From NCBI RefSeq assembly GCF_040115645.1, contig NC_089552.1, forward strand, positions 2,356,001 through 2,420,000: a stretch of DNA of 64,000 bases, written 5' to 3'. Of this stretch, positions 36,381 to 46,644 are shown one piece after another (positions within the stretch are counted from its first letter, which is position 1; every line of letters begins with the position of its first letter). The DNA is from Euwallacea fornicatus. Lineage: Eukaryota > Arthropoda > Insecta > Coleoptera > Curculionidae. The notes under the pieces are model-generated. The model was not told where the DNA came from. It did not search any database and saw only the letters and a list, made by a program, of their open reading frames with translations. Both the position numbers and the translations under genes were made by a program.

Positions 36381-36600
36381 CCTGTTGGTAAATTTACCAA
36401 GAGTTTGATATATTGGCCCTTAGACCCACTAAGCCTTGCCACCTTACCAAGAAGATATGTTTCGTAACATCCGCCCAACGCCTTGCTTGAAATTCGTCAC
36501 TTCTGTGAGAAATATACATATCGTTGGTAAATTGACCAGGATTTTTATAAATTGGCCCTTAGCGCCGTCATATCAACTTCTGATAAGTTTGCCAACAAGA
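36381..36600. repeat. Tandem duplication with a period of about 137 bp
   Basis: TTGGTAAATTTACCAAGAGT TTGATATATTGGCCCTTAG at about 36385 recurs as TTGGTAAATTGACCAGGATT TTTATAAATTGGCCCTTAG about 137 bp later. Similarity extends over the following ACCAAGAAGATA / CCAACAAGATAA block. The first copy contains the palindrome GGTAAATTTACC. A further partial copy is near 32340-32425. Confidence 0.75.
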
Positions 36601-37688
36601 TAACTCCTATAGAAAGTTTGAAATCGAACCGCGGCCAGGACACTAGATAATCTTTTGATTTTCATAAAAATGGCTTTCCAGAAGATCTTGGCAGATATAT
36701 CTGGATACGTACAGCTCTTTCGCACAGTGTTGATATATGCGCAAGAGGGATCATCTGCAACACGTGGTAAATCACTTCTTCAAAGAACCAACAACACGTG
36801 CGATTTCTTTGGGTACCTAGGCATTACACAGTTTCATCCATTCCACATTCATCATTCGGTCTTCCGCGTCAGTTACCTCTCTCGTTCCTCCGGGGTTGGT
36901 TCCCCTGATTCCAGGTGCGAATCCAGTCCCCGAAGTAATGCCTTGCGGTGGTTCCGGGGGGAACAACGGTAAAGAGAGGAGAGGGAGTTTTGTCAGTCAG
37001 CGTATCCTGGATTGGAACGTTAACCCGACACAAAGGGGGCAAATAAGATCGCCGAGTGCCAAGCCCCCAACGTCTGCTTAAAGATTCTCCTTGACCTTTA
37101 TAAAAAAAAAAGGGCGAATCCAGTACTCGGGAAAAGGTATCCAGGGCTCACCATGTGGAGGTGCGGGCAGGTCTTTGACCCCCAACCATATTCAGGTTAG
37201 GCCGCTCTAGGGAGAAGGAAGAATCAGTTTGTTTACCTAAGCATTAAATAACTTAATGGTTTATTTCAAAATTTCCTCCGACTTCTTTCCCATCGCAGTA
37301 TTTACCCACGAACAACAATGGACAAGGCGCAATGCTAATTTCTACCATAATTTCTTAAACATAACATGAGCACGCATTTTTTAAAATACGTAGTTTTAAA
37401 GCATTTCACAACCATCTAAATGAATTCATAAATCACATTATCTCCCTGAAAATGTATACATTATGAACGTCTACACGTGTGTGTCCTCAAGAAGCTTTCC
37501 TAATTACTTCTAAGTTACTACAAAAATGCCTTATTACCATAACTTGCGACAATCTGTGCGATAATGATTGTATCGCAGGAATACTACTAAACACCTTATC
37601 TGTTTTAGTGTCTGGCAACTTCAAGAATGAATTTTTTCCCTATATAAACGTTTTTCATGCAACATAGTTTATACTTAAATTTGTCAAT
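36601..37688. other. Gap upstream of the GMC gene; possible SINE-like tail
   Basis: A GC-richer stretch at 36900-37230 ends in an A-run (TTTATAAAAAAAAAA near 37097-37111) after CTTAAAGATTCTCC, which resembles the 3' end of a short retroposed element. No coding sequence is supported. The promoter of the oxidoreductase gene should lie near the right end. Confidence 0.35.
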
Positions 37689-40069
37689 ATGTTTACCGCA
37701 CAATGTGGCAATAGCTCACTTAGTTATGGTTTCAGTGTGGGAAACACCTGCAATGGTGGAACCACGGTTTTACTGTTTATGTCCCTAGTTGACTCATTAT
37801 TGAGGGATACCTGTGAGGTGTCAGACACGCAAGGAAGGATTACTCCTAAGAAAGTGCCAGGTAATAGCTTTTGCAAGCCAGCCAAACAAACGCTTTAAAG
37901 CTTTAATGTCACTGCAGACTCTGAGTACGACTTCGTTGTCATCGGAGCGGGCACCGCAGGTTCTACAATTGCAGGAAGACTCGCTGAAGTCAAGCATTGG
38001 AAAATTTTACTGTTAGAAGCAGGAGATGATGAACCAGTGGGCAGCCAGGTTAAACACCCCATAAGACTCCTAATACTATGATACATTTTAAGTGCTCCTA
38101 GGTTCCTTCATTTTTTACCAACTACATGAACTCTCCAATTAATTGGAACTTTAGTACTGAGGCTGAACCAGTTGGGTGCCAAGGTTTCGAAGGCAAGCGT
38201 TGTTCCTGGCCCAGAGGAAAAGTGCTGGGAGGGACTGGAGTTATCAATGGAATGATGTTCTTAAGGGGAACCTTCAATGACTATAAAAGATGGGTGGATG
38301 CTGGAAATAATGGCTGGAGCTATGATGAGGTTAGAAACTTGTATCATGGTGTACGACTTGCTAACACAAAGCCAAAATAGATTCTACCGGATTTTAAGTC
38401 GTATGAAGACAATAGAGATTCGCAATTAATAGACGCTAAATTTCATGGAACTAAAGGTCCAGTGAGTATAGAGAGGTATCCTTACCAACCACCAATGGCA
38501 TGGGACATATTGAAAGCTGGCGAACAAATCGGCTACAATATTAGCACAGACTTGAACGGTTTTAATTTCAATGGATTTGGAGTACCCCAAATGAACAGCA
38601 GGTATTAATAGAGTTACTCAATATTCTTCAGTAAATAATCCATCAACGTTCAGGGGTGGTGTTCGTCTGAGCATGGCTAAAGCCTTCATACGCCCTCAGA
38701 GAAATAACCCACATCTGCATGTGATGCTTAACACTACTGCAACGAAAATAGTCATCGACCAAGAGAAACGTGCTTCGGCAGTGGAACTTATTTACAACAA
38801 CACGACTTATTCGGTCAAGGTTGGGAAAGAAGTGATAATATGTGCTGGAGCCGTTCAAACACCTCAGGTGTTGCTTCTCTCTGGAATTGGTGGCAAAGAG
38901 ATGCTAGAATCTGTAGGTATTAAACAAGTTCATGACTTACCCGCTGTAGGAAAAGGAGTGCAAAATCATGTGTCTTTTCAACTGATCTATAACTTAGACA
39001 CGCCTAAGAAGGACGTGTTGAACATGAGGAGTCTTTACCAGTATGTGCATGATCAAAGTGGGCCCATGAGTTCTACTGGATTAGCGCAAGTATGATCCAG
39101 TAAAGGTGTAAAGTTTACATAAATAAAATAGTTTGTCCCAGACTACTGCTCGAATACACTCAAAGTACAGTGTTCCTGAAAATCCGGATATTCAACTTTA
39201 TTTTGAGGGGTTTACCGCCAAGTGTTCGTCAGGATTAAGTTTGGATGAACAGTCTAACGTCACAGAACAAATATCAATTTTTCCTACTTATCTTCATACT
39301 AAAAGCAGAGGGTACGTACCAATATCTTCAGTGCATTAAGGCAGGTATTAAAAAATTCCTCAAGTCAAAAGTGCTCTAAAACGATTTGGAAACATGACTA
39401 GTATGTCGTAACTTAATTCATTATTTACAAACGAACTTAGCTGCGATATACACATGCAACAAACTGAATTTATTTCAAGGCACTCTTCGGGAGGAATTTT
39501 TTGAATGAACCCGTTACAAAAAGTACTTTTGTAGATACATAGGTTTACACTCCAAGGACCCTTTCGCACCTCCAAAAATAGTGGCTAATTATCTTACGCA
39601 TGAGCAGGATGTCAATGGCCTGATTGCAGGAATAAGGATCGTGCAAAACCTAGTAAATACCACCATACTGCAGTATAAGTATGGTCTGAAATTGGAAAAA
39701 CGGTCTTATGGATCATGTGCAGAACTGCATAGGCAAGTTTAGTCTTTTAAATAAAAAAATAAATGGACAAAACAGCGAAATTCCTATTTTAGATGGGACT
39801 CTGACGAATTTTGGGCTTGTGCAGTGAAGTTCGAAACAGGTCATGAAAATCACCAAGGAAGTTCATGTAAAATGGGCCTAAGATCGAATCCAGAAGCGTG
39901 CGTCGACCAGAGGCTTCAACTACACGGTATTAATAATATAAGGATAGCGGACGCCTCTGTTTTCCCCGACCTACCCTCGGCCAATCCTCAGGCAACCATT
40001 ATCATGGTTGCCGAAAGGGGGGCTCGGTTCATAAAAGAAGATTATTTGAATAGAATAGACCGTAAATGA
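37689..40069 (+). CDS. GMC oxidoreductase (glucose dehydrogenase-like, FAD-dependent)
   Basis: Eight exons: 37689-37860, 37918-38048, 38102-38329, 38381-38601, 38654-39089, 39142-39311, 39535-39732, 39793-40069. They total 611 codons including stop (610 aa), the normal size for insect GMC proteins. The N-terminus has a hydrophobic stretch (GGTTVLLFMSLVDSLL). The FAD-binding Rossmann motif is VVIGAGTAGSTIAGRLAE. GMC signature 1 is WPRGKVLGGTGVINGMMFLR, and signature 2 is GAVQTPQVLLLSGIG. The C-terminal part has HQGSSCKMG with the catalytic His, and IADASVFPDLPSANPQAT with the usual Asn. Such enzymes oxidise sugars, ecdysteroids or other alcohols; the substrate is unknown here. What looks like a premature stop at 38378 lies inside a 52-bp intron (38330-38380). 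Intron 7 begins with GC instead of GT (GCAAGT, 39733). Most introns are about 50-60 bp. Confidence 0.93.
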
Positions 40070-40080
40070 AATTGCACTAT

Positions 40081-40086
40081 AATAAA
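40081..40086 (+). terminator. Polyadenylation signal of the GMC gene
   Basis: AATAAA lies 12 bases after the GMC stop codon, which implies a very short 3' UTR. Confidence 0.6.
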
Positions 40087-40719
40087 TTGGTTTTGGGCAC
40101 TGAAAAGAACAAATTGCAACTTATGATGCAGGTATTTCGGTTTTTTCCGGGGGGTAGACCATTTTATATTAATAGGGTTTATATGCAGTTATTAAGTTAA
40201 GTTTAAAAAAATTATTGGTATGGAAATATTATTATAGGGATTGGAAAATCTCAATCTATGATTACGTCACTCTAGTCAGATTTTTCGTTTGCATCCAGCT
40301 CACTTTCAAATCACGCTGGTAAGTTAAGTGTTTCGTTCATTTATAAGCATTATTGAAACGGACCTGGTATACATTGTGTATGACACCATCTATTAGTGGA
40401 TTAAAGAACCTTACGAAACTAGTTTTTGTATGTATTAGAAATTTATTAGTTTTAATTGAAATATTAATAAAATGTAATTATACCTATTTAAGTCAAATTT
40501 TGGCTAAGTAGACAAAGAAATAAGTCTTTGAATTAATTTGTCCGGAAATTCGGCTTTTTCATATGAACACCAGCTCAAAGATCATCAACCCCCATTTTTC
40601 TGTCTCTTGTCACTTGTCATTCCAATCACAAATGTCAATTACCAATCAAAGCCAAAGTTTGTTTTTGCTTGTATTTGTTTATTATTAAACAATAAAATAA
40701 CAAAAAGATGAATTAAAAA
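40087..40719. other. Intergenic region before the ZAD zinc finger gene
   Basis: Short AT-rich spacer holding the promoter and 5' UTR of the next gene. CACTTGTCATTCCAATCACA and similar CA-rich sequence lies about 100 bp before the start codon. No defined element was recognised. Confidence 0.5.
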
Positions 40720-42591
40720 ATGAACAAAACGACAAATTTCTGCTGTATTTGCCTCAAAGAAACCTCAGATTTCGAATCTGCCACGGAGCAGGACACGGAC
40801 GGAGTCAAATACAGTGAAAAGTTGGCTCTCTGTGACCCCACACAAGTAAGAAGACATCTGTTTATAGACATAATCTTATTTGCTCTAAATTTTTGTAGGA
40901 ATGGGAAGATAATAGTTTAAGCCTCTGCAACAGCTGCCTCATAAACTTAGATGTAGTTTATAAATTTATTCACCTATGCAGGAAAAGTTACAAGTTAAGA
41001 AGAGGAAACCTGCAGCTGCAGGAGTCTGAGCCACAAAAGAACCAAATAGATAATGAATCGTTTACTTGTTTTACTTGTAAAAAGGTGTTTAAGAAGAAGC
41101 GATTCCTAAAAAGTCATATCACAAGAACTCACTTAGCCAGTGATGACAGAAAAAAAGATATAGGTAACTTCACATATTCAAAACATTCAATTTTTCATAG
41201 ATTTTTCAGAAAAGCATTAAAATGTGCAGGCTTGCCTTAATATAAGCAATCTTATATTTTTTACTGTTTAAAAGAACTTATAAATTTGTGGTCTTTTGTA
41301 TAGAGTTGCCCCATAAAGGTCTTTTAAAGTTTACATAGTTCTGCATATTGGTCAAACAGAGTCTCCTGTGAAAAGTCACTAAAAATTCAACTGAAATTAC
41401 TCTTGGCCTTAATATATATATATAATAAAAAGACATCACTCCAAGTTTCCTTGGTTTTGTGCAGTAATTTTGGTCAGTTAAACAACTCACAAATCACATA
41501 TTATTTCAGACTCTGACCCACCTGCAGACTCTGAAGTTCTCTCCAAGGAAGAAAACATTAATCTTCATGAACACTCAAATCTGACAATAAAGAAGGAAGG
41601 AAACCTTAAAGAAGAAGCTGAAGAGATTGACCACTATAGTAATTATTTCCAAAATGAAGATATCTATTCTAGTGATGAAGATGAAAAACCAAAACTTCGG
41701 AAATCCAGAGCTAAAAAATCAAAAAAACCAGATTCATACACTTGTGAATATTGTGGCAAACAGTTCAACAGACACCAACATTGGTCTGCCCATATAAGGT
41801 CAAAGCACACTTTTGAAAAGCCTTATAAATGCAAACTATGTGAAGCCAGTTTTACCACTTCACACAGCCTTTTAGTACACAAAAGAAATCACAATAATGA
41901 AAAACCCTATATTTGTAGTACTTGTGGGAAAGGGTTTGTCTGTTCTGGGGATTTATTCCATCACAATAAAATACACTTGAACAAGAAGGAGTATGAGTGC
42001 AATGTGTGCCAAAAAAGGTTTAACACCACTAGTATCTTGAGAACTCATAAAATAGTGAAGCATACTCAACCTCAAGACTGGAAATATATTTGCGTTTTAT
42101 GCGAAAGACGGTTTCCCATTAACAGTTCTTTGGCTTTGCATATGAAGAGACACACTGGGGTCAAAGACCATCCTTGCCACATTTGCGGCAAAAAGTTCTT
42201 TAACAAATCGGAAGTTACCAAGCACATATTAAGTCACTCAAACCAGAAAAACTTTAAATGTCATTTATGTGAAGATAAAGAGTACAAAAATAAGGAGGGC
42301 TTGAACAAACACCTAAAGATAATCCACGATCTGGGCACGTGGAAAGCTCCGAAACTGGAAAAGAGGTTTTTGTGCGTGTTGTGTCCTAGAAGATTCACCT
42401 TTAACAATAAACTGCAGAGGCATTTGCTGACGCACACGGGAGAAAAACCGTATAAATGTGATTATTGTGAAAAGAAGTTTAGCGATACCTATTATAGGAA
42501 AAATCATATGAAGAAGGAACATAGTGAGCATTTGGATGAGGATGGGAATATTAAGTATTTAGAGTCGGTGATTTCCAATAATTTCACATAA
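40720..42591 (+). CDS. ZAD / C2H2 zinc finger transcription factor
   Basis: Three exons, 40720-40845, 40899-41163 and 41510-42591, total 491 codons including stop (490 aa). The N-terminal ZAD domain supplies its first Cys pair in FCCICLKETSDF and its second in LSLCNSCLINLDVVYKFIHL CRKSYKL; it is split by the first intron. Ten C2H2 fingers follow. The first (FTCFTCKKVFKKKRFLKSH) is isolated near residue 100. An acidic linker separates it from nine near-contiguous fingers from YTCEYCGKQFNRHQHWSAHI to YKCDYCEKKFSDTYYRKNH. TGEKP-type linkers occur before the last finger. Proteins of this type are nuclear DNA-binding factors; the ZAD mediates dimerisation and is much expanded in insects. The eighth finger (FKCHLCEDKEYKNKEGL) lacks the canonical aromatic residue. 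Targets are unknown. Confidence 0.93.
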
Positions 42592-42770
42592 AAGATCGTC
42601 CTCACAATTAGTCAATGCAAAGAGGAATTTCTGGAAGTGGATTTTGCATCAGAAAAATTGAGTTTCAGTAATTTAGTTGTATTCTTAAGTGTAACGTACA
42701 TATTTATTTAATAGGAATTTATTACCAAATATTTGATTTATATAAAATATTTTTTACATTACATTAAACT

Positions 42771-42776
42771 AATAAA
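42771..42776 (+). terminator. Polyadenylation signal of the zinc finger gene
   Basis: AATAAA about 180 bases after the stop codon; the nearest canonical signal. Confidence 0.45.
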
Positions 42777-43428
42777 CAATTGATTTTTATTAGATACCTA
42801 TTGTAAACTGAAATCTCTGCTCGAGTTCAATACAAATTTCAATTGATAGATGTACAAACTTCAGTAAGTTATGTTGGTGTTCAAATTTAAAAAATCAATT
42901 GTGAGAGCTTTATTGGCACACCCTGTATATGAGGAAGATAAAATAAATAGGCTTTAGAGTAAAATTACATGGACCAATGAGATGAAAAACGACACTTACA
43001 AGTCCAATTCTTTTAAATAATATAATAGTTCATCAACTTTAAATTGTTCTATTTATTGAATAAGCTTAAAAAGAGAAAAATTATAGAGGCAAATCGTCCA
43101 ACAGAATTTAATTTTTTATAGTTCCTGCAGTCATACAAAAAATATAGTGTCAAAAATGTCGCAGGATATATGAGAATATCCTTGGACACCTTATTTATTA
43201 ATGGAAAACAATCAGAAACAACTTCTTTCCGAATCAAAAGTTTCTCCTTTTAAAATTTGCATTTAATAAACACAATTACCGTTATTGTAGTTGTCTCTTT
43301 TTAGTTTTTACCTAACCATTAAATACACAAATTGAACAAAGTAGGTCCAACAAGAAAATTCATATCTTAAGGCACTGTTACTTTCATTTTCCATTAACTT
43401 TAATATATTCTGTTACTGACATGGTGTA
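42777..43428. other. Convergent intergenic region
   Basis: Lies between the 3' ends of the zinc finger gene (+) and the chondroitin polymerizing factor gene (-). Includes a terminal-inverted-repeat-like GGCACACCCTGTATA near 42914-42928, probably one end of a decayed MITE. No gene. Confidence 0.5.
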
Positions 43429-46400
43429 TCACAGCAATTTAGGAATAGATTCCTGTTTAGTCAAAAGTAATTTAGCAAGTTGAGCTTCGTTCCCATAAAA
43501 TTTATTCACTCTATTTCCTCCAGTCTGATCGTAATGGTGAAGCACCTTCAAATTCATTTCGGTCGCCCTCATGCAGTGCAAATCGCCACCGCTAAGGAGA
43601 AACATTTTAAAAAGGTTTCCTTTACCTTTTGCTTCTTGCGTTAATAGTTTAGGTATATCATTGTCCACTCTTATTAGGGGGATAGTTTTTTGAATCTTTT
43701 TGCGAGCTAGAATATTGCTTTTTATGATGAAGCTAAAATAAGTTAAGAAAACTTACCAGCCACATAATCCCTCCCATAAAAGGCGATATACTTGTAATCT
43801 TCCCGATCAAAATGACCGGCCATTTTAGTCACCTCTAGCTGCAATACTTGTGAGATTTGAGGATTGTATTGTCTGAATGGGATGGGCGAGTAAATTTGAT
43901 AATTCTCTATGGTATTCATTCGCACCTTTAATTAAAGCACATACACCTCATTAGCAAAAAAGTAGCAAGTTAATATGAAATGGGACCAACCCTGTTCAAA
44001 AAATCTACGGTAATATTAGCCCAAACGTCTAAAACCAAGGTTAAACTATCCAATCCTAACTTCTTCAAAGCCAAATCCACTACTGCAAAATTCAAGGCTT
44101 TATTGTTTTCAATCTTCAGTGTGATTTTACTTTCAGGAAGCCTGATGGAGAGCCACCCTATTTTAACATCATCACTACTATGCCGACCAGTGGCAACTTT
44201 GACAAAACTTTTCAGAGTAGCAAAAGCATCCTCAGACCCTAAAAATCTCCTCCCTTCTATCTTTCATTTGGTAATACTATTTAAACTAACCCTGGCTCTG
44301 ACTGTTGTATTGATATAACAAGACGAGGAGCAGAAAAGTTTTTTCTTTCTTTTCCATTATAGAGGCATCATAGCCCGATAGGAAATTGAGAACTTGAAGT
44401 ACTTCAGTTTCTTGCACTGGTAAGACAATAGATACTCGACTGTTTTCGGTTACATAGGGAGCAGGAACAAATTCTACGTTTCCGAGAGGTTTACAGACCT
44501 CAAACCTTAAAAAAACGTTGAGGTCATATTAGCAATTCCTTTTTGTTTATCAGTAAGGAGGTGTGCAATTGTACAATGTTTTAAATGATTAAGGATTCAT
44601 GAATATGAGATGAATTGGGAACAAAGATGTATAATGAGAAATAGAGATGATTTGAAGATTTAAATAAAACTAGATGAATGCATAATGAAAATGTAAGAGT
44701 TCTTAAAAATATATATAAAGTACAAAGAGCAATAACCTTTTTACTACTTCCTTGCCATTACTCAAATCGCGAAATCCCAAGTCAAATGTATAGTCAAGCC
44801 CCCGGCTCAGATCAAATGATTTGTAACCATTAACTAGTCGTCTGAACTCATAGGCCTTGGGATATTGATCTTCCACTTGAGCTATCACTTGCTTTAAGAT
44901 GTTCTACAATAATAACATTTTTTATATAGTAATGGCAAGATCTTGCATAATAGTTGATTATGTAAATACATAATCAGTTATTAATACCTGTATATCTTGG
45001 AGCTCAGGCTCGGAATGTTGACGAATTACGGTAAAATCATCGGGAAAGAAAACGTGGCTCAAATTAAAATAGTTCTGACGAGGCATGTCAAAGCGAGTTG
45101 CCGGTATAGCGCCAGACCTTTGCCCAGGGGGCCATGACTGGGTTAAGGTTTTAGATAATTGAGATATTTGTTTGTTGTAAGTTTCCAAGCGTTGCTAAAA
45201 GTAATAAATATATTAAAACAAATTACTAAACCAAAAAATACTTTGTACTTTAAGGAAATAAGCATTGAGCCTGAAAAAGTCATCATTAGCAATCACTGGG
45301 CGCACAGTGACGGCGTTGTTAAACTCAGAATCTGTGCTCAGCTTTTTTAAATACTGCGCCACATCAAAGTGCTTTAATTTATAGGAAAGTGCACTTTGTC
45401 CCTAAAATGAAGAATTTTAGCTGGGCAGCACAGAGACCTGGCCCTTTGAGTAAACCTGAACGGAAGTTTGGCAAGATAAGCCTAAACTATGATGAACACA
45501 GCGCCCAAGATTCTCACTATAATCATCCGACACGGCATTCATGATACACCATTCTAAATGGTTTCGAGCTGCCATTAGCACAGAGTTGCTTATTATAATC
45601 CCTGCATCTACAAATTATCGTTTTCAGGTAGTACATAAAAATTTAAACAGAAATACATTATAAATCAATTTAAATTCCAAAATATGAAAAATCTTTAATT
45701 CTTCTAATTACAACGCACCCAAATTACAGTAGCTGCTGTCTATTACTGGTGTCCCTAAAAATACGTCCATACTAATACTAATTTTGTCCACAATTTCTCT
45801 CAGTCTGTGGGCGTTTATAAATGTATAATCATTGGCAAAAAAGTAATAGTCATAGTCATTTGCAAATGTATCTGCCACATATTTAATGACTTGAAAAGGT
45901 CGGTATTTACTTCTTGCATCTGTAAATCCTACTAACCCTGAAAGAAATTTATTTTGTTGGCTACAACTAGGGCCAGATCTAATTTTAAAAAAAGCACCAA
46001 ATACAAACTCTCAATACTAGGTGTCACAAACAAGTGTCTTTTGTGCTTGTAATTTTTTTGTTCATTACTTCTTTGAAACGAAATTTCTAAGCTAAATTTA
46101 TGATTTAAAACTACATTCCAGAAATGTAAACATAACAGCAATTGCAAAAAAGTTATAGGCACAAGGCATTTGTTTGGGGTAACTATTATATGGGCTTACC
46201 AGTGAGATTAAATTTGGTCTTAACCTTATATTGAGCAGTAATAAAAAACTTAATTTTATCCACTACATGCCCGATAGTCTTATTTATATGGACAGCCTGG
46301 GTGTTAACTTTGTCTTCGGAGGTAAAAATCCCCACAAACAATTTCTCCTTTATTCCCAATTCTGTTGAGTAATACCTAGGCCTTACAAAGTGTGATTTGG

Positions 46401-46623
46401 TTTCACCTTTAGGTTTTTCAGGTAAAATTCGTGGCTCGAGTTTGTTAATTGAGCTATTGATGATTTCTTGAGCAAGTTTACTGTTCACTTTAAATGGATT
46501 TTCACTTGTGTCGCACGATATGTCTAGACTAGGATTTATGAATGAGGATATGTAGAGGCCTATTAAAATACCCAGGAAAAGGTAAATGTTTTCAGAAATG
46601 AACTTCCTACTTAGTTTTAACAT
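43429..46623 (-). CDS. Chpf (homologue): Chondroitin polymerizing factor (chondroitin sulfate synthase 2-like)
   Basis: Ten exons: 46623-46200, 45937-45719, 45607-45456, 45401-45249, 45194-44988, 44903-44737, 44505-44291, 44256-43991, 43925-43757, 43706-43429. They total about 750 codons (human CHPF 775 aa). A type II membrane anchor (IYLFLGILIGLYISSFI) follows the start. RPRYYSTELGIKEKLFVGIF matches vertebrate CHPF. Later blocks include KAYEFRRLVNGYKSFDLSRG, FVPAPYVTENSRVSIVLPV and TVDFLNRVRMNTI. CHPF partners with chondroitin synthase in the Golgi to polymerise chondroitin. Neither glycosyltransferase half shows a canonical DxD: the positions read FFANDYTF and LVLDVWANIT, as expected for the weakly active partner. 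The ATG at 46623 is preferred over a TTG 21 bases upstream. The seventh intron is only 34 bp with the GTTAGT donor, or 46 bp if GTCAGA is used. Confidence 0.93.
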
Positions 46624-46644
46624 GGTGCTGAGGAGGTTGGGCAA

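Noticed and set aside
38378..38380. Apparent premature TAG in the GMC gene
   Set aside because: It lies at the end of a 52-bp intron (GTTAGA…CAAAATAG); splicing gives YDE followed by ILPDFKSYEDN, as in the family.
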